Source: Massilia sp. ZL223
Lineage (GTDB): Bacteria; Pseudomonadota; Gammaproteobacteria; Burkholderiales; Burkholderiaceae_D
DNA length: 55,932 nucleotides
Assembly (NCBI RefSeq): GCF_018119395.1
Contig: NZ_JAGPWD010000036.1
Span: forward strand, 1 to 55,932
Direction of reading: 5' to 3'
Of the stretch, positions 15,138-24,407 are shown piece by piece. The notes below the pieces were generated by a model. That model was not told the DNA's origin and did no database searches. It saw only the letters and a list, made by a program, of their open reading frames with translations. Positions within the stretch are counted from its first letter, which is position 1, and each line of letters starts with the position of its first letter. Both the position numbers and the translations under genes were made by a program.

Positions 15138-15823
15138 CCTTCCGTTTGCCGCGGCCTGCCGGCCCGGCCAAATATGTAGGCATGCAGCTCTCCCACGTAG
15201 CCGTCGACGCCACCGTCACAGAATGTGGGTTCGGTGACCACCACCCGTGCCGTGTTGAGCTTCATCAGGGCCCGGAAAGCGGTCTGGGAGAGCTTCCTGC
15301 GGCTGCGCTCGCGGAACAGGGCGCGCGTCAGCTCGATACGGAAGCCGCCCCGTCCGGGCCGCTCCACCAGCTGGACGATCGTGTCCGCCGTCACATCCGA
15401 CAGAATCGCCTCAGTCGCTTCTGCGGAGCCCTGCCAGGTGAGATGGACCAGCCACCACACCGTTCGCAGCCAGATGCGGCTGCGGCCGCGCCAGAACCGG
15501 TCTTCCTGCAGCTGGGGCCAGCGCCCGGCCACGAGGTCGGGCACGACTTTCAGCGAGAGGAAGCGCCAGACGCCGTCGTCGGCTGCAGTGCGCACATCCA
15601 GCCCGGCCGCGCCCAGAATGCGGTACAGCGCTAGCCCGGCCGCGACGTCATACCTGCTGACACCGGTATCCTGCCGCATGTCGAAGTGCGGAATCGCCTG
15701 CAGCAGCTGTTCACGCAGGCTGGCGTATTCGGCCGTCAGTTCAGCCGGGACAAAGCTGCGGTCGGCAGCCATCTCGCCATAACGGCGCCGCGCGAGGACC
15801 GGGTTCAGTGTCGACCATTTCAT
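15134..15823 (-). CDS. DUF6339-like defence-operon protein
   Basis: A 229-residue protein. The start MKWSTLNPVL at 15823 is chosen because GGAGG lies 8 bp upstream and the ATG overlaps the previous stop as ATGA. The middle is rich in aromatic residues: GVWRFLSLKVVPDLVAGRW, then FWRGRSRIWLRTVWWLVHLTWQGS. This is the pattern I associate with DUF6339 proteins, which accompany Z1/GHKL loci; the label is from memory and moderately sure. No catalytic motif is visible. It could be a structural or DNA-recognition partner for the nuclease encoded immediately downstream. Confidence 0.65.
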   Translation of the reverse strand: MKWSTLNPVLARRRYGEMAADRSFVPAELTAEYASLREQLLQAIPHFDMRQDTGVSRYDVAAGLALYRILGAAGLDVRTAADDGVWRFLSLKVVPDLVAGRWPQLQEDRFWRGRSRIWLRTVWWLVHLTWQGSAEATEAILSDVTADTIVQLVERPGRGGFRIELTRALFRERSRRKLSQTAFRALMKLNTARVVVTEPTFCDGGVDGYVGELHAYIFGRAGRPRQTEG

Positions 15824-16794
15824 TTCGTGGCCTCCGTTTCGCGGACCCTGCGGTCCAGCCACTGCTGCACCGAGGCGAACAGGACATGGGCCGAGCTGGT
15901 ATCAAGGTCGCCTGCGCGCACGAATGCCGCCGCAGCCTCGGCGATGCTGGCAAAGTCGACGGTCGGGACTTGGCGGCGCACGATGCCGTCAAAATCCTCG
16001 CCGAGCCCGGTCCTGACCTCGTGCACCAGAAGCGCGATCCACGAGGCCAGCACATGCCGCATCAGCGGCGTCTGCCGGTTCTGTCCGGCACGCCGGTCGC
16101 GCAGCTGGTCAAACAGCTCGTGATCACGGTTCAGTACGAGGGCGACGTATTCGCTCGCGAACGGTTCCTCCCTCGGGTCATCCCATGCGGTGTGCATTTT
16201 CCACAGTGGACCGTCACGCCCGAGTTCCTCTTCCTGGACCGGAAACAGTGAACCGTCCCCGTCAATCACCACGCACAGGAGTCCGGACAGGGCGCCCAGC
16301 CGCACGCCCTTCTGGCGCACCGTGCCGGCATCGCCGACTTCCGCGCTGCCGGGCTCCCCCATGAACAGCTGCACCGCAATCATTCCCGTGCCACGGACAC
16401 TGCCAGGCGGCAGTTCAAGTGACAGCGTCACCCCGTCATCCGCGGCTGGCAGCCCTGCGCGTGTCAGGCGCAGCGGAGGACCAAGCCGGCGCCAGCCGGA
16501 ATCCGCGGAGGTCCACTCCAGCGCGACCAAAAGCACGGCATCGGCGGCGGCAACACCACCTGGTCCGAAGAGCGGTTCGAGGTCGGCCACGTTGCCGAGA
16601 GTGCAGGTCACCGTCAGGTTGTGCAGATCAGGGTTCCAGTCGCTGTCGGTGCCAAGCGAATACTCGCCGCTACCCAGATAGCGTGCACCGGGATCAAGGC
16701 TGGCGGATCCGAATACGGGATGCATCTTCAGCCGGAAATCCTCTGGCAGGTTCGCGGGCAGGACGCGGCAGGCGCTCAGAACCGCTGTACTCAT
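15820..16794 (-). CDS. Uncharacterised middle component of the GHKL-Z1 operon
   Basis: Not recognised. It has 324 residues and overlaps both neighbours by 4 bp, so it is an obligate operon member. The first half (to about 190) is beta-rich with GSGEYSLGTDSDWNPDLHNLTVTCTLGN and LPPGSVRGTGMIAVQLFMG; the second half (about 195-324) is helical, with FASEYVALVLNRDHELFDQLRDRR and LASWIALLVHEVRTG. No signal peptide, membrane segment or known catalytic motif is evident. The position between ATPase and nuclease suggests a complex subunit or adaptor; that is inference only. Confidence 0.65.
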   Translation of the reverse strand: MSTAVLSACRVLPANLPEDFRLKMHPVFGSASLDPGARYLGSGEYSLGTDSDWNPDLHNLTVTCTLGNVADLEPLFGPGGVAAADAVLLVALEWTSADSGWRRLGPPLRLTRAGLPAADDGVTLSLELPPGSVRGTGMIAVQLFMGEPGSAEVGDAGTVRQKGVRLGALSGLLCVVIDGDGSLFPVQEEELGRDGPLWKMHTAWDDPREEPFASEYVALVLNRDHELFDQLRDRRAGQNRQTPLMRHVLASWIALLVHEVRTGLGEDFDGIVRRQVPTVDFASIAEAAAAFVRAGDLDTSSAHVLFASVQQWLDRRVRETEATK

Positions 16795-18860
16795 GCGTTC
16801 TCCCTCACGCTCTCCGCGAGCCCGGCCGCAAGCAGCGGACGCAGGGTTCCCGCCGCCTCCGGTGCGAAGCGGATTTTCAGGGTACCCCTGACCGTGACGG
16901 GAGCCCTGTCTCCCTTCAGCTGGAGCATGACACCGCCCTGCTCGTCGCTTCCAATGCCGACAGTGGCCGCCACTTCCGGCTCAAGTCTGGCACCGACGAC
17001 ACGGAACGGGAAGGTACCCAGGCCGTCGCCCTGCCAGTCCTGCATTGCAATCGGCCCGCTTTCGGAATCCACCTGCAGCGTGATCTGGCGCACCGCCTGG
17101 GGATTCATGGCCCCCCAGACCAGCGACCAGTGAACCTCCATACCATGCGCTGCGTAGCGGACGTCCAGCACATCGAGCGCGGGTGTGGACGGGCCTGCCC
17201 GGCCACGTCCGCCCCCGCCTTTGTCTGGCGACGGCCCCGGCGGGGTTGGCCTGCCCGTGCGTCCATCCATGCCCATACCGCGCTCCGGCAGTACGAGATC
17301 TGCCAGATTGCGCGCCATCCGGATTGCAGGGGCGACGGTCGTTGCAGGCGCGGCCCGGCTGCCGAACTCACGCAGGATCCTGCCGCAGTTCGAACGGATC
17401 CGTTCGATGACCCTGTACCCGCTGACGTCATGCCAGGCCGCGTGATCGGCCCGCTCGCAGCTGCGCAGATAGGCCTCGAGCGTGACGGGCGCGGCCGCCT
17501 GAGCGCGCCTGTCGCCAGGGGCCAGCACGCGGTTGTGCAACGGGACAAACACGGCAACGAGGTAACGGTTGTCCGGCACCCCTGCCAGGCCACCCGCCCA
17601 GCCCCGACTTTCGGTGCTGTCTTCCCAGCACACGCACATGCCAGGCCTGCGCATGAATGTGACCAATGGCCGGTAGGGCGGCGTGGTATCGGAGCGGCCG
17701 AACACGCACATGCTGGGGTCGGGACGGTTTTCCGGTTCACTCATGCCGAGTTGTTCAGCCGTGAGCAGCGCGGCTGCAACGTGACCTGCCGGCCCCGCGC
17801 CGGCGAGGATGGCGCGCGGTGCCACGGCCCTGTGCAGGACTGCGTCCGCAGCGACATTCACGCTTTCAAGATAGTCGCTCTGCCCCGGACTGCCGTGAAC
17901 CGCCCGGTTGTACAGCGCCTGCGCAGCCTGAAACACCGGAAGCATGTCACGGCGCCGGATGGGCGTGCCGTTGACCTCCGCGGTCAGACGCGGGCCGGTG
18001 GCGAACAGCGGGTTGTCCAGCCTTGCGCAAAACCAGCGCGCCAGCGCAACTTTGATGTACGACTCGTAGCTGCTGCACCAGGACGGCCGGCGCAGAGGAG
18101 CGCCATCCTCGTCATGTTCCGCGGCCGGCACCAGGTCGTCGCGCAGGAACGGGATGATGATCGCCGTGCCGGTCTCGGTATCCGCGAATGGCGAGATACC
18201 AAGCATGCCAAGTACGTGCCGCACCTCGAAGGTCCGCGTGATCGGCCGTGGTCCGGAGTCATCGCCACCACCCCACCAACCGATCCCGGTCCGCGTATCG
18301 CGCTGCAGCCGGTCTGGTCTGGTCTCGTCCTCCACCAGACCGGCGACCAAACGCTCTTGGTAACCGTCGCCATGCCGGACACGGCTGTAGTAGATGACCA
18401 GACCCGCGCCCATGCGGAAGTAGCAGGTCTTGCCCAGCCCCCAGGAACCACCCGCGCTATCATCGCTGCGGGTCCGGCCGATCTCAAAGACGAGCTTGAG
18501 CAGGTTGCCGTGATCCCCGTCCGCGCCAATCTCGTCAAAGGACAGCGGCCCGGTGAGTCCATCGGTCAGGGTATCGCGGATTTCCAGCAGTTTTCCGCCG
18601 CTCGGGTAGCGTGCACGCAGTACCTCGAGGTTGAGGCCGTCGGCGAATACCGATGCGACCGATCCTGTGGCATGCGTCTTCACCTGGAAGGCGACCCTGA
18701 CCTCGCCCCCAAGTCGCATGTCACTTGCGGCATCCAAGGCGTTCTGTACGGATTCACGAACAAGCAGGTCAAGGCGTGGCATGTGCTCGTTCTGCATGGC
18801 GCGCAGCAGGAACGCGCCCGATTCCTGCATGGGCTGGAGCTGCAGTCCGTAATACCTCAT
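16791..18860 (-). CDS. GHKL-type ATPase (MORC/MutL-like)
   Basis: A 689-residue protein with a Bergerat-fold ATPase at the N-terminus. The N box is LLVRESVQNALDAAS (Glu36, Asn40), the G1-like segment is LEIRDTLTDGLTG (about 92-104), and the G2 loop is GGSWGLGKTCYF (about 138-147). An S5-like region plausibly follows. A Pro/Gly-rich linker (about 530-560) leads to a beta-rich C-terminal domain. Such ATPases in bacteria are described as prokaryotic MORC/paraMORC proteins in restriction-modification neighbourhoods, where they may clamp DNA like MutL. It overlaps the Z1 gene by 4 bp. Function in this system is predicted, not shown. Confidence 0.82.
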   Translation of the reverse strand: MRYYGLQLQPMQESGAFLLRAMQNEHMPRLDLLVRESVQNALDAASDMRLGGEVRVAFQVKTHATGSVASVFADGLNLEVLRARYPSGGKLLEIRDTLTDGLTGPLSFDEIGADGDHGNLLKLVFEIGRTRSDDSAGGSWGLGKTCYFRMGAGLVIYYSRVRHGDGYQERLVAGLVEDETRPDRLQRDTRTGIGWWGGGDDSGPRPITRTFEVRHVLGMLGISPFADTETGTAIIIPFLRDDLVPAAEHDEDGAPLRRPSWCSSYESYIKVALARWFCARLDNPLFATGPRLTAEVNGTPIRRRDMLPVFQAAQALYNRAVHGSPGQSDYLESVNVAADAVLHRAVAPRAILAGAGPAGHVAAALLTAEQLGMSEPENRPDPSMCVFGRSDTTPPYRPLVTFMRRPGMCVCWEDSTESRGWAGGLAGVPDNRYLVAVFVPLHNRVLAPGDRRAQAAAPVTLEAYLRSCERADHAAWHDVSGYRVIERIRSNCGRILREFGSRAAPATTVAPAIRMARNLADLVLPERGMGMDGRTGRPTPPGPSPDKGGGGRGRAGPSTPALDVLDVRYAAHGMEVHWSLVWGAMNPQAVRQITLQVDSESGPIAMQDWQGDGLGTFPFRVVGARLEPEVAATVGIGSDEQGGVMLQLKGDRAPVTVRGTLKIRFAPEAAGTLRPLLAAGLAESVRENA

Positions 18861-21664
18861 GCACCAGGCTCCTCGCCGGTACCGGGCAGGTCATCGTCGT
18901 CCGCAAGCAGTGCCGGACGGATGCGTACGGTAAGACGTTTCGCGTAGCTTTTCGAGCGGTCCCTCACGCCCGGCAACCACAGGCTGATGCCCACGATATC
19001 CTCGTCCGCCTTCAGGTCGCCGCGCGTGCGTCCGCTCTCCGGCACAGTTCCGCCAGCCCGGGCTTCACTGTCCTTGTTGATGAGATACAGGAGCAGCTGG
19101 GGGATGCCGCCGACGCCACGCTCATCGCGTAGCCGGTCAACCTCGATGTTGTTCAGGGTGCGTTTCAGTTCACCCTCGGCTTCCGGACCAGCGTCCGCGA
19201 GCAGGTCGCGCGGGTCGCGCAGCGCGCCGATCGAGACCGCGCCGTCGCCACGTTCGGGAAGGACGCGGCTGCGCGACACCATGCCCACCGCGCCACCCGG
19301 CAGCTGCCAGTCCCGGCCAGCGCCCGGGGTGCTGCCCGCAACGACCACGTTCCACTCGCCGTAACCGGTCTCGACCGCCTGACTTTTGAGCCATTCGAGG
19401 AACGGTCCGATTTCGGAGAAGAACTGGCTGCCAGGATGAAACACGAATTCCTGCAGGAAGCCGGTAACCATTCCGACGTCAACGCCACGCCAGACTAGAC
19501 TGTTCCCCTGCCCTTTGCCGGGTATGCCCGCAGCGGCGAGGAAAGCCTCGGTGTGAATGCGGTTCTGCTGGTGAATGGCGGCAGCGCCGGCACCGGCATG
19601 GAACAGCGTCGTCTGCCGGTTCACGCCGGAAAAATCGTAATCCGCGGTAATCGTGCTCTGCATGCGGTTCCGCGCTGTCGGGCGCAGCCACGACATGGTC
19701 GGATGCACACGGACACGCGGTCCGAATTCGGCAGGGCGCGCCCCACGGTACATGAAGCGCTGCAGGTCGTCGCGCAGGTCCTCTTCGGCAGCGGTCATGA
19801 ACTCGAACTTTTCACGGGTCGCCTCCGGCATCCAGATGCGCGGCAGCAGTTCGTAGCCCTTGCGGTATCCAAACCAGCGTCCCATCTGCATCAGCGAGTC
19901 GGCCTGCGCGGATGCACGCAGGAAGAAAGTACTGACTAGATTTTCGATAGTCAGGCCCCGCGACAGGGTACCGCCGCCAATGACAATGAAGGCTGTCGCG
20001 GTGTCGGGCACTTGCGAATGGTCCGGGTCCGGATAGAACAGGCGCCGGATCTCGTTCTCGTCGGTGATGTTGTTGTTGGCGCAGTTGTCAACACAGACGT
20101 GGATGCCTTCATGGTAGCGTCGCTCGTAATCCTCGCTGAGCTGGATGGCGGTGACTGTCGAAATCAGCGCGGACAACTCCGCGGCGAAGGCGGCGAACGC
20201 CGGATAGTCGCGCAGGTCCGCCAGTGCCCCGTACGTCGGGAAACGTTCGGCAAAAGTCTCGCGGTCGAGATCGGCGGTACGCGCCTCCCATACTGCGGCG
20301 CAGCGCGCGACAAGACCAGGCAGGTCGTGCGTATACCTGCTGAGGAAGGCGCGCAGTGCGGTCTCCACGCTGGCGTGATGCTGCTGCGCCGCGCTGGTGT
20401 GGATCAGCATGCTGATCGGCTTGCGAAAGCCTTGGTGGCGCATCGCGGCGACACAGCAGAGGAACCAGAGAACTGCCTCCTCCAGGCTGTCCGGCAGGAT
20501 ATCGCTTTCATCCTTGTGCAGCGCGTCGAGCACCTGCAGGTCCTCACTGCCGACCTCGCGCACGATGCCCAGAGGTGGTTTGTCTGCTGCCGGGAGACCA
20601 AAGATTTGGACGGGGCCGAAATGCTCGTCGGCCTGCTGCAGCGCCACAATGAAATCTTCCGGGTACAGCGAGTCACCGGGCCCTTCGTTGAGAAAGTTTG
20701 CCGCCGGTGTCGCGGTGTAGGCAACGTAATTGACGCTCTGCACCGGCAGGTTGACCAGCTGGACGATCAGACCATTGATCTTCGAGCGTTCCTCCTTCGA
20801 AACATTTGCCGTGTTGATGCCGCCCTGGTCGGCTTCGTCGTCGATGATCACGATGCGCATCTGACCCATGCACTGTCTGTGCTTCGTGATCCACCCGATC
20901 AGTGCCTCCAGACGGGACGCGTTTTTCAGGCTGACGATGAGGTGACGGTCGTTGGAACCCTGCTGGAACTGCATGTCCTGCGCGCGCTCGCCGACGGGCT
21001 TGGATACCGACGGATGTTCGATGGCCTGCCAGCTGAGATTACCTTGGTGATAGAGGTCCCTGACCAGACGGTTGCGTGTCTGGACCCGCAGGTTCTCGAG
21101 CGTGCCGCTTAGAACAATGAACAGATTCCAACGGTAATCGGCCGCCATGGAAATCAGGCCGGCCATATTAGCGGTTTTTCCTGACTGGACATGGCCGACC
21201 ACCAGTCCCTTCACCGGCTTCCTGCCCATCGTGTTCCGCCGCATGCGCCGCAGGATATGCAGGGCCGAGGATTCGATGTTGTCCACGGCTTCCCTCTTCC
21301 AGCCTTGTCCTTCCAGGTGACCACGGTACAGCTGCCAGGCTGTCTCAAGACTTTCGGGGATCCTGATGTCCGGCTCGGATTCCTCGGCCCCGACGATGAC
21401 AAGCGGACGTGTGGCCGCGACCGACCTTTCTTCCGCCGCCCTCTTGCCTGCCACAATGTCCAGCCACATCTGGTGCCGCGCCGAAGGCGTAGTGCCGAGC
21501 GATGGCCACGATTCCATATCCTCTTGGTCGACAAACCATGCGTCGAGCTTCTCGGGAGTACGGTTTAGGGTCATCAAGAAATCCCAGCTCTTGCCGTTGC
21601 GGCGGCTTCGTTCGACGAACGCACGGCAGGGATCAAATTTCGGATCGGTAATGGAATCGGGCAT
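18857..21664 (-). CDS. Z1-domain superfamily II helicase/ATPase
   Basis: A 935-residue protein if it starts at MPDSITDPKF (21664), where an AGGT-type site precedes the ATG; a 48-residue longer form is possible. Walker A is GHVQSGKT (157-164), the Walker B/DEAD-like motif is IIDDEADQGG (274-282) and motif III is AYTATPAAN (315-323). A C-terminal helicase lobe contains GGGTLSRGLTIENL and MGRWFGYRKGYE, as in Z1 proteins. Z1 helicases occur with GHKL ATPases and PD-(D/E)XK nucleases in defence loci. This is the first gene of the operon and presumably translocates or remodels DNA for the complex. Confidence 0.88.
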   Translation of the reverse strand: MPDSITDPKFDPCRAFVERSRRNGKSWDFLMTLNRTPEKLDAWFVDQEDMESWPSLGTTPSARHQMWLDIVAGKRAAEERSVAATRPLVIVGAEESEPDIRIPESLETAWQLYRGHLEGQGWKREAVDNIESSALHILRRMRRNTMGRKPVKGLVVGHVQSGKTANMAGLISMAADYRWNLFIVLSGTLENLRVQTRNRLVRDLYHQGNLSWQAIEHPSVSKPVGERAQDMQFQQGSNDRHLIVSLKNASRLEALIGWITKHRQCMGQMRIVIIDDEADQGGINTANVSKEERSKINGLIVQLVNLPVQSVNYVAYTATPAANFLNEGPGDSLYPEDFIVALQQADEHFGPVQIFGLPAADKPPLGIVREVGSEDLQVLDALHKDESDILPDSLEEAVLWFLCCVAAMRHQGFRKPISMLIHTSAAQQHHASVETALRAFLSRYTHDLPGLVARCAAVWEARTADLDRETFAERFPTYGALADLRDYPAFAAFAAELSALISTVTAIQLSEDYERRYHEGIHVCVDNCANNNITDENEIRRLFYPDPDHSQVPDTATAFIVIGGGTLSRGLTIENLVSTFFLRASAQADSLMQMGRWFGYRKGYELLPRIWMPEATREKFEFMTAAEEDLRDDLQRFMYRGARPAEFGPRVRVHPTMSWLRPTARNRMQSTITADYDFSGVNRQTTLFHAGAGAAAIHQQNRIHTEAFLAAAGIPGKGQGNSLVWRGVDVGMVTGFLQEFVFHPGSQFFSEIGPFLEWLKSQAVETGYGEWNVVVAGSTPGAGRDWQLPGGAVGMVSRSRVLPERGDGAVSIGALRDPRDLLADAGPEAEGELKRTLNNIEVDRLRDERGVGGIPQLLLYLINKDSEARAGGTVPESGRTRGDLKADEDIVGISLWLPGVRDRSKSYAKRLTVRIRPALLADDDDLPGTGEEPGA

Positions 21665-22231
21665 AGTGACCTGTACGGGAAGGATTGCGATGCGAAGGGA
21701 TAAGCGGTTGTTAGTTACATGACCAGCGGAGCCACCCTCACCTAGGCGGTGCCGGATTGGACCGGTCAACAGGCTGGTGCAGTCGCATACTTTTGTGACA
21801 GCAGCCACCGTGCGTGGAACACAGCATCAGGACGGCCGCATGAAGGATCTGCACATATGCGATGCTCAAAAACGTATTTACAAAGACGAAAGACTGGTGG
21901 ATCAAACTGACAACTGCTCACAGCATATTTCATTTTGGAACATCTTAGGCAATCAGGCAACATATAATGATGGCAATACAACAGAGTAGGCACATGGCGA
22001 AGTCTGCTAGTCTTCGACTCTCGTCGGTTTCACCAGCATAATTGTTCATGCGACAAATGCTGTCGTCACGCATTGGCCGACGTCTGCCGGCAAATCATTG
22101 ATTACGTGCTGCGCCTAGACACCGACAGTGGCCGCGAGCACAGCTGAGCCAGGATGCCGCCCGTCCACATCGGCTATTGCGGCCAGGACTCGGATCTCTA
22201 GCCTAAATTAAAACCGGCCTTTGGCCCCGGG
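21665..22231. other. Non-coding region upstream of the Z1 operon
   Basis: About 570 bp, visibly more AT-rich than the flanking genes around 21830-21990. It must contain the Z1 operon promoter, but no clear consensus was found. A short plus-strand frame near 22048-22145 has some coding look but matches nothing I recognise. Confidence 0.4.
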
Positions 22232-22233
22232 CT

Positions 22234-22531
22234 AGTGTTGGGAACGAACAGGTTTGCAATCGCAACGTGACCGTGTGCGAGAGCCAGTTCGCTGGCAGCA
22301 GGCCCCTCCAAACTCAACAGAGGAGGATAAGCACCTGCATCGAGCAGCTCGAGACACGTCGAGCTGATTGTGGATTGCGCTAAGCATCAGCGGCGTGAGC
22401 CCGGCACCATTGTGGCCGCTGACGCATTCGCCGCGCCAAACGAGGAGCGCGATGTCGTCCGACGCGTAGGATCTAATGGCTAGTCGGAAAAGCGCGCCAA
22501 GCTTCGGCCTGGCCTGCACTATGGCCAGCAT
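22234..22531 (-). pseudogene. Ankyrin-repeat protein remnant with frameshift
   Basis: The minus strand reads LFRLAIRSYASDDIALLVWRGECVSGHNGAGLTPLMLSAIHNQ, an ankyrin-like N-terminal segment. After about 22385 the reading must shift frame to continue as TCLELLDAGAYPPLL and SELALAHGHVAIANLF, again ankyrin-like. The two halves together resemble one ankyrin unit and the start of the next. The frame break and the missing upstream part mark it as decayed. It lies between the methyltransferase and the Z1 operon. Confidence 0.55.
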
Positions 22532-22679
22532 AGCGCACCAGATAGGGGCAAGGAATAAGGAAATGGATTACCGGTCAGCGCGGTACTATCATCGGATTAC
22601 TAAATGATATTGAATAAAGGAAAAGTAATCTATAGCCAAGGATTATCCGCTTTTGCTATTCAATAAAACTCGTGAATAA

Positions 22680-24359
22680 TCACGACCTCACGCAATTTTT
22701 AGAATCTGTTGGAAAAATGAAATGGTCCTGTATTTGACCTTGACCGCGATGCTCTGCCTCGTCGTGAGATTCCGCACTGCTGTTCGGAGTCAGCAGCGCA
22801 AATACACGGTCGGCGATCTGCTTCGCCAGCAACGGAGGGACTGCATTACCGACCTGATGGAACTGCTCAGTCCGATTACCTTGGAAAAAATAATTGTCTG
22901 GGAACGTCTGCAACCGCGCCGCTTCCCTTACGGTCAGGCTCCGGCACTGGGTCGGATCATAATGGATGAAATAATGACCGTCTTTGGAGATGTGACTGGT
23001 AATTGTGGTCGACACGCGATGCCCGGCTTGAACACGGAATCGGTCCGAAAACTTGCCCGTTTCCCAGTTTTCGTGATTCGGACGCAGACCTTCGAGGGCG
23101 AATTCGCCATGTCCCTTCGGGGACCGCAGATGAATCTTTGCATAAGCCGAAGCATAGGCATAGCGCTGCAGGTCACTACTCATGTGCGAGCGTGCTTCAT
23201 GGTTCAACCAGACTTTCAAGCGCGAATCGTGGTACCAGCCGTCGAGCACTTTCGAGGAGTCGCCATCGCTGGCCTGCCGGCCGAGCCTAAGCGCACCAGT
23301 ACCGAGCCCACGCAAGACGTTTGTCGCCGCTTTCCTAAGCTCTGCATGAAGCTTACGATGATCTTCAAGCTTCTCGACCTCACGCGCCATACGCGCGAAA
23401 TGACCGGCGACAACATCGGCCCAGCGCTCGCTGGAATCCGTCTCTTTCGTGAGCCCGCTTCGCACGCGGGGAAGAGGATGCAGGATGTCGTAAACCGACA
23501 GTCCCTTCTTTTTGTCCAGCTGTCGCGGAGCACGGGTAATGTCTTCGCGCACGCCGACCAAGATCACTCGATGCCGTGCTTGCGGAATGCCGTGCTCTTC
23601 GGCCTTGATGACAAAATCGTGCACATCGGTCTGTCGCGGGTCATCGCCACGCGAAAAGCTTGTCGCGGAACTCATGGAATAAATCCGGTAACCATCCCCC
23701 GTTCCGGGCTGTCCGATCGCCCTGTCTGGATCGGACAGGTCCATCAGAATGCTCTCGAAGATCTTCTTGCCTCCCACTGAAGCCGTCAGAATTCCCTTCA
23801 CATTCTCCATCACGAAGACTGCAGGTCGGTATTTCTGAATGATGCGGAGGTATTCTCTGTACAGGAAGTGACGTTGATCCTCTTCCGGCTTGTATTCGGC
23901 ATTGCCACGGTTGCGGACACGCCCTACGACGGAATACGCTTGACAGGGGGGGCCGCCGATCAGTACCCACGGCACGGCCGGGCCAAGCTTGCGCGCACTG
24001 ATCCGTTGATCGAGCTCCTCGTTGCCCTCTTGCGTTCCTAGCTCCAGCTGGCGCGCTTCGCGCTCTGCTTCATCCCAGACTTTCTGGTTGCCGCTGTCCT
24101 GCGGGGCTTCCAACTCACCGTTGCAGAACTTGTAGTAGGAATCGAGCGCATTTCCACCTTGGCGCTTAAGCAGACGGTAGAACGCCCGTAATCGAAGCGT
24201 CGCGTGCGCGGACGAATTCATTTCTGCCGATACAATTATCCGAAACGGATCACCATCGACAGATGAAAATCCTTCGCCCAGCCCGCCAGGGCCCGCGAAG
24301 AGATCGACTACGGGAATGTGGTCCAGAGTTGCGGACCGGGACTGCGGTTCGATGAACAA
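22680..24359 (-). CDS. DNA cytosine C5-methyltransferase
   Basis: A 559-residue m5C methyltransferase with the motifs in order: I DLFAGPGGLGEGF (19-31), IV GGPPCQAYS (catalytic Cys139), VI ENVKG, VIII QARHRVILVGV, IX TTITSHISKDGHYFIHYD, X QVGNAVPPLLA. The spacing between motifs I and IV is about 100 residues, longer than usual, because of a charged insert. The target recognition region lies between VIII and IX. It would protect self DNA by cytosine methylation. It is divergent from the Vsr-like gene with only 48 bp between starts and reads toward the Z1 operon. The recognition site cannot be read from sequence. Confidence 0.93.
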   Translation of the reverse strand: MFIEPQSRSATLDHIPVVDLFAGPGGLGEGFSSVDGDPFRIIVSAEMNSSAHATLRLRAFYRLLKRQGGNALDSYYKFCNGELEAPQDSGNQKVWDEAEREARQLELGTQEGNEELDQRISARKLGPAVPWVLIGGPPCQAYSVVGRVRNRGNAEYKPEEDQRHFLYREYLRIIQKYRPAVFVMENVKGILTASVGGKKIFESILMDLSDPDRAIGQPGTGDGYRIYSMSSATSFSRGDDPRQTDVHDFVIKAEEHGIPQARHRVILVGVREDITRAPRQLDKKKGLSVYDILHPLPRVRSGLTKETDSSERWADVVAGHFARMAREVEKLEDHRKLHAELRKAATNVLRGLGTGALRLGRQASDGDSSKVLDGWYHDSRLKVWLNHEARSHMSSDLQRYAYASAYAKIHLRSPKGHGEFALEGLRPNHENWETGKFSDRFRVQAGHRVSTTITSHISKDGHYFIHYDPTQCRSLTVREAARLQTFPDNYFFQGNRTEQFHQVGNAVPPLLAKQIADRVFALLTPNSSAESHDEAEHRGQGQIQDHFIFPTDSKNCVRS

Positions 24360-24407
24360 CTTTGCCTTGCTAATAAATTTGCGGTGGGCGACAGGATACC
24401 AGGAAAA

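Noticed and set aside
16419..18947. 842-codon plus-strand frame opposite the GHKL ATPase gene
   Set aside because: The minus strand carries the ATP-binding motifs and 4-bp gene overlaps; the plus frame has none.
22609..22664. Inverted ATTGAATA / TATTCAAT pair downstream of the methyltransferase
   Set aside because: An 8-bp arm with a 40-bp gap in AT-rich DNA is expected by chance; it is too weak to call as a terminator or mobile-element end.
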